Assembly (NCBI GenBank): GCA_910584825.1
Contig: CAJUCI010000004.1
Span: forward strand, 68,695-132,694
From: an uncultured Duncaniella sp.
GTDB taxonomy: Bacteria > Bacteroidota > Bacteroidia > Bacteroidales > Muribaculaceae
Direction of reading: 5' to 3'
DNA length: 64,000 nt
In this document: in pieces, positions 42,722-51,636 of the stretch
How positions within the stretch are numbered: position 1 is the stretch's first letter
How the letters are laid out: every line of letters begins with the position of its first letter
Translations under genes and position numbers: made by a program
Notes under the pieces: model-generated
The model's input: the letters and a program-made list of their open reading frames with translations, nothing else
What the model was told of the DNA's origin: nothing
The model's database searches: none

Positions 42722-44749
42722 TTATGACTTGTAGTTGCGGGTCTGCACCTTGATTTCGGTGTAGTTGAGGGGCTCCTTGAGGAGGACGGGCTTTTCATTC
42801 TCGCCGGTGTACTTCCAGCATGACACGTACATGTAGTCCTTGTCATTACGGGCAGCCTCGCCGTCGGCAAGCTGATACTCCTCGCGGAAGTGTGCGCCGC
42901 ATGACTCGTTGCGGTTGAGGGCGTCGATAGCCATCATCTTGGCGATTACGAGGAAGTCCTCGAGGCGGAGTGCCTTCTCGAGCTCCTGGTTGAGGTCGTC
43001 AGCACGGCCCACGATGCGGAGGTCAGAGTAGAACTCCTTGCGTACCTCCTCGACTTCGTCGAGTGCCTTTACGAGGCTTTGGAGTGTACGTCCCATGCCC
43101 ACGAGATTCCACATCACATGACCGAGACGCTTGTGAATCTGGTCGGGCGACTTGGTGCCCTTGATGTTCATGAGCTTCTGGATACGTGCGCGCACGCCCT
43201 TCTCAGCCTCGTCAAACTCCTTGGAGTCGGTCGAGAAATGGGGAACCTTAATCTGGTCGCTAAGGTAATTCTGCATGGTGTAGGGTATCACGAAGTAGCC
43301 GTCGGCAAGACCCTGCATGAGGGCAGATGCACCGAGACGATTGGCACCGTGGTCAGAGAAGTTGCACTCGCCGAGCGCGAAGAGGCCCTTGATTGAAGTC
43401 TGAAGCTCATAATCGACCCAGATACCGCCCATGGTGTAGTGGCTGGCGGGGAAAATCATCATCGGGGTCTTGTAGGGGTTGTCATCAGAAATCATCTGAT
43501 ACATGTCGAAGAGGTTGCCGTAGCGGTCACGCACTACATCCTCGCCGAGACGCTCGATGGCATACTTGAAGTCGAGATATACGGCGTTGCCTGTACCTAC
43601 GCCATAACCTGCATCGCAACGCTCCTTGGCGGCGCGGCTGGCGATGTCACGGGGGCAGAGGTTACCGAAGGCGGGATAGCGACGCTCGAGGTAGAAGTCG
43701 CGGTCCTCGTCGGGAATATCGGTAGGCTTCTTCTTGCCGGCGCGGATGGCCTCGGCATCCTCCTTCTTCTTGGGCACCCAGATGCGGCCGTCGTTACGGA
43801 GCGACTCGCTCATGAGGGTGAGCTTTGACTGGTCCTCACCGTGGACGGGGATACAGGTGGGGTGAATCTGGGTGAAGGCGAGGTTGGCGAGATATGCACC
43901 CTTCTTGAAGGCCTGGATGGCGGCAGAGCCGTTGCAGCCCATAGCGTTGGTGGAAAGGAAGAATGCACGACCGTAACCGCCGGTGGCAAGCACTACGGCG
44001 TGAGCGGCGTAACGCTCGAGCTCGCCGGTGACGAGGTTGCGCACGATGATACCGCGTGCACGGCCGTCGATGATGACGATGTCAAGCATCTCGCGACGGT
44101 TGAACGACTTCACTGTGCCCTTCTTAATCTGACGGTTGAGCGAAGCGTATGCGCCGAGCAGGAGCTGCTGGCCTGTCTGGCCCTTGGCGTAGAATGTACG
44201 TGACACCTGTGCGCCGCCGAACGAACGGTTGGCGAGCAGGCCGCCGTACTCACGTGCGAAAGGCACGCCCTGAGCTACGCACTGGTCGATGATGTTGTTG
44301 GAGACTTCGGCAAGGCGATATACGTTGGCCTCGCGTGAGCGGAAGTCACCGCCCTTGATTGTATCGTAGAAGAGACGGTAGACCGAGTCGCCGTCGTTCT
44401 GATAGTTCTTAGCAGCGTTGATACCACCCTGTGCGGCGATAGAGTGAGCGCGGCGGGGTGAATCCTGGATGCAGAAGTTGAGCACGTTGAAGCCCATCTC
44501 GCCGAGTGTCGAAGCGGCCGATGCACCGGCAAGGCCTGTACCCACGACGATGATGTCGAGGTTGCGCTTGTTGGCGGGGTTGACGAGCTTCTGGTGGGCC
44601 TTATAGTTGGTCCACTTCTGAGCCAAGGGGCCTTCGGGTATCTTGGAGTCTATCTGATATTCAGGAAGCTTGGATGACTCGATGTCGGCATAATCCTTCA
44701 TGATGGGGGTAGAGTCAATCATCCCCTCGAGGTTCTTTATGTCTGCCAT
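42722..44749 (-). CDS. sdhA: succinate dehydrogenase/fumarate reductase flavoprotein subunit
   Basis: 675 residues. The FAD-binding VVGTGLAGASAASTLGEMGF motif is near residue 70. The SIAAQGGINAAKN segment near 105 carries the region of covalent FAD attachment, and HPTCIPV with the active-site Arg/His residues is near 295. It oxidises succinate or reduces fumarate at the cytoplasmic face. It lies between sdhC and sdhB. Confidence 0.95.
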   Translation of the reverse strand: MADIKNLEGMIDSTPIMKDYADIESSKLPEYQIDSKIPEGPLAQKWTNYKAHQKLVNPANKRNLDIIVVGTGLAGASAASTLGEMGFNVLNFCIQDSPRRAHSIAAQGGINAAKNYQNDGDSVYRLFYDTIKGGDFRSREANVYRLAEVSNNIIDQCVAQGVPFAREYGGLLANRSFGGAQVSRTFYAKGQTGQQLLLGAYASLNRQIKKGTVKSFNRREMLDIVIIDGRARGIIVRNLVTGELERYAAHAVVLATGGYGRAFFLSTNAMGCNGSAAIQAFKKGAYLANLAFTQIHPTCIPVHGEDQSKLTLMSESLRNDGRIWVPKKKEDAEAIRAGKKKPTDIPDEDRDFYLERRYPAFGNLCPRDIASRAAKERCDAGYGVGTGNAVYLDFKYAIERLGEDVVRDRYGNLFDMYQMISDDNPYKTPMMIFPASHYTMGGIWVDYELQTSIKGLFALGECNFSDHGANRLGASALMQGLADGYFVIPYTMQNYLSDQIKVPHFSTDSKEFDEAEKGVRARIQKLMNIKGTKSPDQIHKRLGHVMWNLVGMGRTLQSLVKALDEVEEVRKEFYSDLRIVGRADDLNQELEKALRLEDFLVIAKMMAIDALNRNESCGAHFREEYQLADGEAARNDKDYMYVSCWKYTGENEKPVLLKEPLNYTEIKVQTRNYKS

Positions 44750-44787
44750 ATCTGGTAGTGTGATTTTTTTGGTTCTTAAATTGGGGA

Positions 44788-45567
44788 TTACTCATTAACT
44801 GACTCGGCAGCGCAGCAGGCGTCGGCGGGAGCGGCCTCTGCAGAGCAGCATGACTCAACGACCTCCTCCACTACGCAACCCTCAACGGCACAGTCAGGGC
44901 AGTTGGCACGCACGGTGAACACAACAGCCTGAGCGATGAAGAGAGCCACTACGATAGATGTCCACCAGAGGCTGATTTTCTTGAGACGGGGCATCCAAGT
45001 GTCGCCGTCCCAGCCTACGGTCTGCATCATTGACCACATGCCGTGATTCATGTGGAACCAGAGGGCGATGAAGCCGATAATATACACGATGGGGGTCCAA
45101 ATCTGCGCGAATGCGAGGTTGATGAAGGCAATACCGTTGGCGGGGTGAATGCCGTTGTACTCCTCGCCGAGGATTTCGGCAAGCTGCATTTTGGCCCAGA
45201 ACTGGATGAGGTGCACGATGAGGAATGCGAGCACTACGAATCCGAGCACGAGCATGTTCTTCGACGACCATTCAACGCCGGGAGCGGCACCGGCCACGGC
45301 GTAGCGGTCATTGCCACGGGCGCGACGGTTCTGAAGGGTGAGCCAGGTGGCGTAGATGATGTGAATGACGAAGAGAGCAGCCAGACCGATGGATGCTACG
45401 AGAGCATACCAGTTGGCTCCGAGAAATTCGCAAATCGCGTTATAGGCCGATGGCCAGAAAAGCGCGACACCATTCATCAGACAGTGAAACGTGACAAATA
45501 GGACGAGGCAAACGCCGGTGATTGCCATCACAAACTTGCGTCCTATAGATGAGCATGTTAACCACAT
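44788..45567 (-). CDS. sdhC: succinate dehydrogenase/fumarate reductase cytochrome b subunit
   Basis: 259 residues with five membrane helices and conserved His residues that should ligate two haems, as in the single-subunit b-type anchor of Bacteroidetes complexes. The unusual part is a roughly 40-residue C-terminal tail after the last helix with seven Cys (CPDC, GC, SCC, ACC) and several Glu. Such a tail is not needed for haem binding and looks like a metal-binding or redox-sensitive extension. It is the first gene of the operon. Confidence 0.92.
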   Translation of the reverse strand: MWLTCSSIGRKFVMAITGVCLVLFVTFHCLMNGVALFWPSAYNAICEFLGANWYALVASIGLAALFVIHIIYATWLTLQNRRARGNDRYAVAGAAPGVEWSSKNMLVLGFVVLAFLIVHLIQFWAKMQLAEILGEEYNGIHPANGIAFINLAFAQIWTPIVYIIGFIALWFHMNHGMWSMMQTVGWDGDTWMPRLKKISLWWTSIVVALFIAQAVVFTVRANCPDCAVEGCVVEEVVESCCSAEAAPADACCAAESVNE

Positions 45568-45879
45568 AGTAGTGTTGAGTAAAAATTAAAATTTATTGAA
45601 TAATTGATTATTTCTTTACCATAGGTACTGCGCCCCTTGCACCACAGGACGCAATGATTGGAAACACAAAGCCTGAAACTCGAGACCCCGTGACTATAAG
45701 ATTTCCTTGCAAAGATAGTGCAAATCCACGGCTCACACAATATTTAAAGAAATTTTTCTTTAATCTTCATAAAAAATCTTTAGTGGGATTTGCCTTATTT
45801 TTCACTCCACAGTAGTATATTTTACACGAAAATCGCTACTTTTGTATTCACCATTACAACACATCATCCACCATAATCC
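45568..45879. other. divergent promoter region for sdhC and plsC
   Basis: About 310 bases without a convincing gene. Leftward: -7 box TATCTTTG on the minus strand (45717-45710) with ATTG at the -33 spacing, giving an sdhC leader of about 135 bases. Rightward: -7 box TACTTTTG at 45837-45844 for plsC. Confidence 0.55.
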
Positions 45880-46629
45880 ATGCTTATCCTTTACCGCATA
45901 TATCAGATATTGGTCTTCTGCCCGCTCATCGTGGTGTCGACAATCATCACAGCCTTGGCCACAGTCATAGGCTCGGCTCTCGGCGGAGGCCGATGGTGGG
46001 GATTCTACCCCGAGGTGCTGTGGTCACGCATATTCTGCTGGCTGGCATTCGTGAAGGTCGATGTCAAGGGGCGCGAGAATATCGACCCGAAGACGTCGTA
46101 TGTCTTCGTGGCCAACCATCAGGGGGCGTATGACATATTTTCGCTGTTCGGTTATCTCGGCCACAATTTCAGATGGATGATGAAGCAGAGCCTCAGAAAG
46201 ATACCCTTTGTGGGATGGGCCTGCAAGGCGGCGGGACAAATATTTGTGGACAATTCATCAGTAAGCGCGACGCGCCACACAATGCAGGCCGCCGAACGCC
46301 AACTGCGCGGAGGCATGTCACTGACTGTCTTTCCCGAGGGTGCGCGCTCATGGGACGGCAATATGCGCCGGTTCAAGAAGGGGGCCTATATGCTGGCCGT
46401 GGAGTTTAATCTGCCCGTCGTGCCGGTGACTATCGACGGAGCCTTTGACGTGTTGCCCCGCTTTGAATTCCTCCCCCGCCCCGGTCATATCCACATCACA
46501 ATCCACAAGCCCATACTCCCGCCGGCCGAGGGTCACGACCTCGCCAACATAATGGACGAAAGCCGCAGGGCTATCGCGTCAGTCCTCCCCGTCCGCCCGA
46601 CAACGGCACGGTCGGAAAACAAAAATTGA
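45880..46629 (+). CDS. plsC: 1-acyl-sn-glycerol-3-phosphate acyltransferase
   Basis: 249 residues. The acyltransferase HX4D motif appears as NHQGAYD near residue 82, followed by the FPEGARSWDG block near 152. An N-terminal membrane segment anchors it. It acylates lysophosphatidate in phospholipid synthesis. It is convergent with rpiB, the two separated by an imperfect AT-rich hairpin. Confidence 0.9.
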   Translation: MLILYRIYQILVFCPLIVVSTIITALATVIGSALGGGRWWGFYPEVLWSRIFCWLAFVKVDVKGRENIDPKTSYVFVANHQGAYDIFSLFGYLGHNFRWMMKQSLRKIPFVGWACKAAGQIFVDNSSVSATRHTMQAAERQLRGGMSLTVFPEGARSWDGNMRRFKKGAYMLAVEFNLPVVPVTIDGAFDVLPRFEFLPRPGHIHITIHKPILPPAEGHDLANIMDESRRAIASVLPVRPTTARSENKN

Positions 46630-46730
46630 ATTGAAAATTTAAAATGGAAAATGGAAAATTGGCTGCGCGAAACATGTCGCAACAAAGTCAATTTTCCATT
46701 TTAAATTTTAAATTCTAAATTTTCAAATTC
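46630..46730. terminator. AT-rich inverted repeat between convergent plsC and rpiB
   Basis: Left arm at about 46630-46661 and right arm at about 46689-46730 are imperfectly complementary; the innermost 14 pairs (AAAATGGAAAATTG and complement) are exact. The left arm has a tandem copy of AAAATGG. The loop is GC-richer. Likely a bidirectional terminator. Confidence 0.6.
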
Positions 46731-47183
46731 CTATTTCACCGGAATTTTCTCGATACGTTTCTGGTGGCGGCCTCCGTCAAAGGGGGTGGCAAGGAATTTC
46801 TCCACAATATTTATAGCTGTCACATTGTCAATGAAACGTGCAGGAAGCACGAGCACATTGGCGTCATTGTGACGGCGGGCAAGTTCGGCAAGCTCAACGT
46901 TCCAGCACAGTGCGGCACGAATGCCCTGATGCTTGTTGAGGGTCATGCCTATGCCGTTGCCCGAGCCGCAGAGCGCGATGCCGGGATAGCAAGCCCCCTC
47001 CTCGACTGCCTGTGCGCAGGGATGGGCATAGTCGGCATAGTCACAGCTGTCAGCCGAGAATGTGCCGAAATCCTTGAACTCAATTTCCTGCGACTCGAAA
47101 TACCCTTCGAGAAGCATCTTCATCTCATAGCCTGCATGGTCGCTGCAGAAGGCCACGGGCACGCCCGCTTTAAGAATTGACAT
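46731..47183 (-). CDS. rpiB: ribose 5-phosphate isomerase B
   Basis: 150 residues, full length. The N-terminal SDHAGYEMK and the CGSGNGIGMTLNKH segment (with active-site Cys in the GIALCGSGNG block) are RpiB signatures. It interconverts ribose 5-phosphate and ribulose 5-phosphate in the pentose phosphate pathway. It lies 82 bases upstream of nothing else on its strand until the DUF5063 operon, which reads toward it. Confidence 0.93.
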   Translation of the reverse strand: MSILKAGVPVAFCSDHAGYEMKMLLEGYFESQEIEFKDFGTFSADSCDYADYAHPCAQAVEEGACYPGIALCGSGNGIGMTLNKHQGIRAALCWNVELAELARRHNDANVLVLPARFIDNVTAINIVEKFLATPFDGGRHQKRIEKIPVK

Positions 47184-47265
47184 AGTTACGGTAGATTATT
47201 TTTCGTATGTGATAGAATAGATTTTTACACCTTATATTAATATATGTGGCAATGTCGGCGGGACT

Positions 47266-47838
47266 CTACATAAGGTCGATGCCGCCATCATCAGCTGACG
47301 GATTGCCGGGCTCGTCGTCATATTCGTCATCCTCGCCGTTATAGCGCAACTGGTTGAGCGGGCGGAGCACGTTGACCACCTGCTGGCTCCAGAATGACTC
47401 AAAATCATTTTTCACCGCAATCAACGCATCGTTAATCTGCGATTCATGGGCGTCACGCACCACTGAGATGAAGTTGTAAAGCTCCTGAAATATATCGCAC
47501 AGGCCCTCGGCAACGCTTGCAGCCACAGGGGTATCGGAATATTTCATATCCTCCTCAAAGGTCTCAAGATACACGTCATCCGTGCCGAGCAGCGTGCGTA
47601 TCGACTCGCATGCCTCCTCGTAGTAATCCTCGCTTAGATAGCTGTCGAGATACGGGGCGTCCTCGTCAAGCGAGGGCGCGGGAGCGAGGTCGGAAGCCAC
47701 GATGTAAATGCGCGGCAACAGCCTGAGCATAGTGGCAACAAACGTGCGGCTGTCGGCAACCTGCGACGCACCTTCGACAGCGGCGCAATACTCATTGCTG
47801 AGAGCCACAAAGGCCAATGAATTAGGGCTTAACGACAT
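47266..47838 (-). CDS. DUF5063 family protein
   Basis: 190 residues, mostly helical and strongly acidic, with an Asp/Glu-rich C-terminus. The arrangement FVALSNEYCAAVEGA at the start and a LRLLPRIYIVASDLAP segment match the DUF5063 family of Bacteroidetes, whose function is not known. It overlaps the end of nadD by 17 bases, so it is translated together with it. No signal peptide; cytoplasmic. Confidence 0.8.
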   Translation of the reverse strand: MSLSPNSLAFVALSNEYCAAVEGASQVADSRTFVATMLRLLPRIYIVASDLAPAPSLDEDAPYLDSYLSEDYYEEACESIRTLLGTDDVYLETFEEDMKYSDTPVAASVAEGLCDIFQELYNFISVVRDAHESQINDALIAVKNDFESFWSQQVVNVLRPLNQLRYNGEDDEYDDEPGNPSADDGGIDLM

Positions 47839-48403
47839 ATAGATTGTTGGTTTTGATATAATCGTACACTCCCGGCGGCAGGAAGAAGTTCATATCTTTG
47901 CCTCGGGCTATGGCACTGCGGATAAACGAACTGGAGATGTCGACCATAGGAGCCTGCACCACTTCTACACCGGCATCATAAATGGTGCCGACCGAGTAGC
48001 CTGGACGGGGATAGACCACCACGCCGTAATCATCGATAATGGCTTGCGAATCCTTCCACTGCGAGAAAATCTTCCAGTTGTCGGCTCCGATAATCAGTCT
48101 GAACGAATGACGCGGATACCTCTTGGCCAGGTAGCGGAGGGTGTTGATGGTATAGGACGGACGCGGCATTGACAGCTCTATGTCACTCACCTTAATCCCC
48201 TCGGCCCCTTTGAGCGCGATGTCGAGCATGCGCAGACGCGTGACATCGGGAATGAGGTCGGCACTGTTCATCTTCAGCGGATTGAGCGGCGAGAGCATCA
48301 GCCACACCTCGTCAAACCCCTCGAACTGCTTGAGATAGCTCGCAAGCATCACATGGCCTATGTGTACGGGATTGAACGACCCTCCGAGCACACCTATCTT
48401 CAT
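47822..48403 (-). CDS. nadD: nicotinate-nucleotide adenylyltransferase
   Basis: 193 residues. The nucleotidyltransferase motif GGSFNPVHIGHV at residues 7-18 and the C-terminal ISSSFIRSAIARG (the SxxxR block) are diagnostic. It makes deamido-NAD from nicotinate mononucleotide and ATP. Start overlaps the gmk stop (ATGA), and its 3' end overlaps DUF5063. Confidence 0.95.
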   Translation of the reverse strand: MKIGVLGGSFNPVHIGHVMLASYLKQFEGFDEVWLMLSPLNPLKMNSADLIPDVTRLRMLDIALKGAEGIKVSDIELSMPRPSYTINTLRYLAKRYPRHSFRLIIGADNWKIFSQWKDSQAIIDDYGVVVYPRPGYSVGTIYDAGVEVVQAPMVDISSSFIRSAIARGKDMNFFLPPGVYDYIKTNNLYVVKP

Positions 48404-48975
48404 CGTGCCGTAAAGTCTTTGAGTATGTCAGACACCTCGGCTATGGCCTTGTCGAGGTCATCGTTGACCACAGCATGGTCAAACTGAGGGGCATAGCTTA
48501 TCTCAAACTCCGCACGGTCAACCCTCTGGGCAATCGCCTCGGGGGTCTCGGTGCCGCGCCCTATGAGACGCTGGCGCAGAGCCTCGACCGACGGGGGCTG
48601 GATGAAGACGCTTACAGCCTCGTCGCCATACATGCGCTTGACATTCACGCCACCCTTGACATCAATGTCGAGCACGACATTATGGCCGGCATCGACAATG
48701 CGGTCAATCTCGCCGCGTAGAGTGCCGTAATAGCGGCCGGGGTACACCTCCTCATACTCCACGAACTCGCCCGCGTCAATGGCGCGGCGAAACTCCTCGT
48801 CGGAGAGAAAGTAGTAGTTCACTCCGTGCTTCTCCCCCTCGCGCGGCTTGCGGTTGGTGGCCGATACGGAAAACTGCATGTCAATCTCGCCCTTGGCCAG
48901 GAGCGCGTTGATTATCGTGGACTTTCCGCACCCCGACGGGGCGGATATGATTATTACTTTGCCTTTTGCGGACAT
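48400..48975 (-). CDS. gmk: guanylate kinase
   Basis: 191 residues. P-loop SAPSGCGKST at residues 11-20, then the GMP-binding block with TNRKPREGE and the VDAGHNVVLDIDVKGG segment. It phosphorylates GMP to GDP. It is followed by nadD with a 4-base overlap and preceded by yicC, 26 bases away. Confidence 0.95.
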   Translation of the reverse strand: MSAKGKVIIISAPSGCGKSTIINALLAKGEIDMQFSVSATNRKPREGEKHGVNYYFLSDEEFRRAIDAGEFVEYEEVYPGRYYGTLRGEIDRIVDAGHNVVLDIDVKGGVNVKRMYGDEAVSVFIQPPSVEALRQRLIGRGTETPEAIAQRVDRAEFEISYAPQFDHAVVNDDLDKAIAEVSDILKDFTAR

Positions 48976-49001
48976 ATATGGGATTGATATACGTGTGTGG
49001 T

Positions 49002-49877
49002 TTACAATACGTTGAGCACCTGTTCCTTAATCTGCTCAAGCTCATCCTTCATCTGCACCACGAGACGCTGCATGTCGGAATGGTTGCTCTTTGAGCCGAG
49101 GGTGTTAATCTCGCGACCCATCTCCTGGGCAATGAATCCGAGCTTCTTGCCCTGCGCTCCGTCGGCCTTCATGGTATCGAGGAAGTAGTTGAGGTGCTGG
49201 GCCAGACGCTGCTTCTCCTCGTTGATGTCAAACTTCTCAATATAGAAGAACAGCTCCTGCTCCAGGCGCGAACGGTCATAGTCGACGCCGCTGAGCTTGG
49301 CAAGCCCCTCCTCCATACGCACGCGCACCTTGGCCGTGCGCTCCCCTTCGTAGAGAGGCACCTGAGCGAGCAGGTCGGAAATATGCTTTACGCGCAGCTC
49401 GAAGAACGCCTCGAGCTTCTCCCCCTCGGCGCGGCGGTGGGCCTTAAGCTCATCTATAGCATCGGCAAGTGCCTCCATCACAGCCTTGACCTCACCCTCG
49501 TCGGCATCGGGCTGCGACTCGGCATGGAGCACATCGGGAAAACGCATTATCATGCTCAGCCAGTCGGCCGGCTCGGGGATGCCGAGAGCCTCGACCGCGT
49601 GACTTATCTGAGCCTTGTAAGCCTCCATGACGGGGATATTGAACTTCTGAGTAGCCTCGGCACTACGCGACTCCACCGCGACCGAGAGGTCAATCTTGCC
49701 TCTCACAAGACGCTCGGCTATGAGATTTCGCATCTCCAGCTCGTGCTGACGCAGAGTCGAGGGTATGCGCACAGCGATATCGGCTTGTTTGGAATTAAGC
49801 GATTTGATTTCGATAGTGACCTTTTTGCCCGGAAGTTCCTTTACTGACTTTCCGAATCCTGTCATTGAATGCAACAT
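49002..49877 (-). CDS. yicC: YicC/YloC family endoribonuclease
   Basis: 291 residues, full length. It begins MLHSMTGFGK, the hallmark of YicC-like proteins, and ends in the conserved C-terminal block with FIAQEMGREINTLGSKSN. Members are ring-forming endoribonucleases. It is the first gene of the yicC-gmk-nadD-DUF5063 run. Confidence 0.92.
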   Translation of the reverse strand: MLHSMTGFGKSVKELPGKKVTIEIKSLNSKQADIAVRIPSTLRQHELEMRNLIAERLVRGKIDLSVAVESRSAEATQKFNIPVMEAYKAQISHAVEALGIPEPADWLSMIMRFPDVLHAESQPDADEGEVKAVMEALADAIDELKAHRRAEGEKLEAFFELRVKHISDLLAQVPLYEGERTAKVRVRMEEGLAKLSGVDYDRSRLEQELFFYIEKFDINEEKQRLAQHLNYFLDTMKADGAQGKKLGFIAQEMGREINTLGSKSNHSDMQRLVVQMKDELEQIKEQVLNVL

Positions 49878-50044
49878 AACTACTTTTCCGATGTAAGGGG
49901 GAGTGTAATATATCCGAATTTCAAGCGCGAAAGTCGGATACCTTTATTTTATTCAACAAAATTACAAAAGTTAGATTAAAAATTCATCCAAATGGACTAA
50001 AAATATGTACGAAAAGATAAAATTTAAATAAATTTGCAAAAACG

Positions 50045-50076
50045 CTTGCGTATGAAATGAGAAATTACTAACTTTG
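50045..50076 (+). promoter_or_regulatory. promoter of tRNA-Ser
   Basis: CTTG at 50045-50048 and TAACTTTG at 50069-50076, spacer 20 bases, about 50 bases before the tRNA. Confidence 0.6.
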
Positions 50077-50126
50077 CATCCGCAAACGCTAAGGAATAGG
50101 CGCGAGCAACCTTCATAACGACCAAA

Positions 50127-50211
50127 GGAAAGATGGCAGAGTGGTCGATTGCGGCGGTCTTGAAAACCGTTGAGGGTCACACCTCCGGGGGTTCGAATCC
50201 CTCTCTTTCCG
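50127..50211 (+). tRNA. tRNA-Ser (anticodon TGA)
   Basis: 85 bases with the long variable arm of class II tRNAs. Acceptor stem GGAAAGA (50127-50133) pairs with TCTTTCC (50204-50210), discriminator G at 50211. The anticodon loop CTTGAAA gives TGA. The T-arm has GGTTCGAATCC. CCA is not encoded. Confidence 0.95.
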
Positions 50212-50214
50212 CTG

Positions 50215-50257
50215 AAAACAGGCTGTAAGTTTTGAACTTACAGCCTGTTTTATTTTT
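50215..50257 (+). terminator. intrinsic terminator of tRNA-Ser
   Basis: A 17-base-pair perfect stem (50215-50231 and 50235-50251) with a TTG loop, followed by ATTTTT, directly after the tRNA. Confidence 0.9.
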
Positions 50258-50263
50258 CCCGCC

Positions 50264-50293
50264 CCGTCCCGATTAGCAGAGTGGTAAGCAGGC
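50264..50293 (+). pseudogene. possible tRNA 5' fragment
   Basis: CCCGATTAGCAGAGTGGTAAGCAGGC resembles the acceptor and D-arm of a tRNA (compare the AGCAGAGTGGTAA core with tRNA-Ser at 50138) but breaks off before an anticodon arm. It may be a truncated tRNA left by an insertion. Confidence 0.3.
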
Positions 50294-50351
50294 AAAATAT
50301 ACTCAATTTTATTAGCCTAAGCAAACAAAAATTGACTAATACACAATTTTG

Positions 50352-50383
50352 TTTGGTATGATTAATAAAATTCACTAACTTTG
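50352..50383 (+). promoter_or_regulatory. promoter of AAA/DUF4143 gene, consensus
   Basis: TTTG at 50352-50355, a 20-base spacer and TAACTTTG at 50376-50383. The ATG at 50388 is only five bases past the -7 box, so the mRNA should be leaderless or nearly so. Confidence 0.7.
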
Positions 50384-50387
50384 CATC

Positions 50388-51599
50388 ATGAGGATAATTG
50401 AAAGGCAACAATACATCGAGCACATTTTAAGATACATCGGCAAGGGCATGATAATAGCCCTTACCGGGCAACGTCGTGTAGGCAAAAGTTACATAATACG
50501 TCAGCTCGTATCTGAGATTGAGAGTAAATCCCCGGATGCCAATATAATATATATCAATAAAGAAAAGACCAAATTTGACAATATCCGAAATTCCGATGAC
50601 CTGTCGCGTTACCTTAGCGGGAAACTCATAGATGGCGGTGAAAATTATCTGCTCATAGATGAAGTGCAGGACATAGACGGTTTTGAGAATGTGCTCCGCA
50701 GTCTCAATGCCGACGAGGAATGTCAGATTATTGTGACGGGAAGCAATGCCAAAATGCTTTCGTCAGAACTTTCGACATATCTTGGGGGCAGATATATAGA
50801 AATCCATGTCCAGAGTCTGTCATACCGTGAGTTTCTCACATTCCACAACATCTCCGATTCGGATGACAGCCTTCAGAAGTATCTCGGGTTTGGCGGTCTT
50901 CCCCACCTCTATCGCCTCGGTCTTGAAAACGAGGATATGGTATGGGAATATATACAAAATATCTACAACACTATCGTACTTAAGGATGTCGTTCAACGAG
51001 AGGGATTGCGCAACGTTACACTGTTTGAGAATCTCATGTCATTCGTCAGCGACAATGTCGGTCAGCTTGTATCGGCTACCTCATTATCGAAATATCTCAA
51101 ATCACAAAGAGTTGACCTCACACCTCTATCCGCCATTAATTATCTGAAAGCTGCCTCAAACGCATACATAATCAACAAAGTGTCGAGATATGACATACAC
51201 GGCAAGCGACTGTTGGAGTCAAATGACAAATATTACTTCGAGGATTTAGGCCTGCGCAATATGCTTGCAGGCCCCAACCGTATTGGAGACATTGAGAAGG
51301 TAATAGAGAACGCTGTATATCTGCATCTTAAGAGTCTTGGATATAAAATCAGTGTGGGAACGCTTAATAAGGCCGAAATAGATTTTGTAGCCGAAAAGGG
51401 TGGTGCCACAATATATTTACAGGTGGCATATCTCATTGCAGACCATCAGACTATGGAAAGAGAATTTGGCAACCTACTGAAAATAAATGACAACTATCCC
51501 AAGTATGTAATATCCATGAATCCGATGTCTGCCCCACAGGACTATGAGGGCATACAGCACTTGACTCTTAGGATTTTTTTGATGACAGACCGCTTTTGA
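50388..51599 (+). CDS. AAA ATPase with C-terminal DUF4143 domain
   Basis: 403 residues. The AAA_14 domain has Walker A TGQRRVGKS near residue 28 and Walker B YLLIDEVQD near 88. The C-terminal DUF4143 region, with a PD-(D/E)XK-like fold in many members, includes AEIDFVAEKGG near 328. These are abundant, variably distributed ATPases in gut Bacteroidales and archaea, often solitary, with no settled function. The gene is more AT-rich than its neighbours and lies next to a tRNA, suggesting accessory status. Confidence 0.85.
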   Translation: MRIIERQQYIEHILRYIGKGMIIALTGQRRVGKSYIIRQLVSEIESKSPDANIIYINKEKTKFDNIRNSDDLSRYLSGKLIDGGENYLLIDEVQDIDGFENVLRSLNADEECQIIVTGSNAKMLSSELSTYLGGRYIEIHVQSLSYREFLTFHNISDSDDSLQKYLGFGGLPHLYRLGLENEDMVWEYIQNIYNTIVLKDVVQREGLRNVTLFENLMSFVSDNVGQLVSATSLSKYLKSQRVDLTPLSAINYLKAASNAYIINKVSRYDIHGKRLLESNDKYYFEDLGLRNMLAGPNRIGDIEKVIENAVYLHLKSLGYKISVGTLNKAEIDFVAEKGGATIYLQVAYLIADHQTMEREFGNLLKINDNYPKYVISMNPMSAPQDYEGIQHLTLRIFLMTDRF

Positions 51600-51636
51600 C
51601 ACATCTACTACTCATTGTCTTGCTATACCTTGGAGG

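Noticed and set aside
50113..50295. 60-codon antisense frame over tRNA-Ser
   Set aside because: It is the reverse complement of the tRNA and its terminator, a common false prediction.
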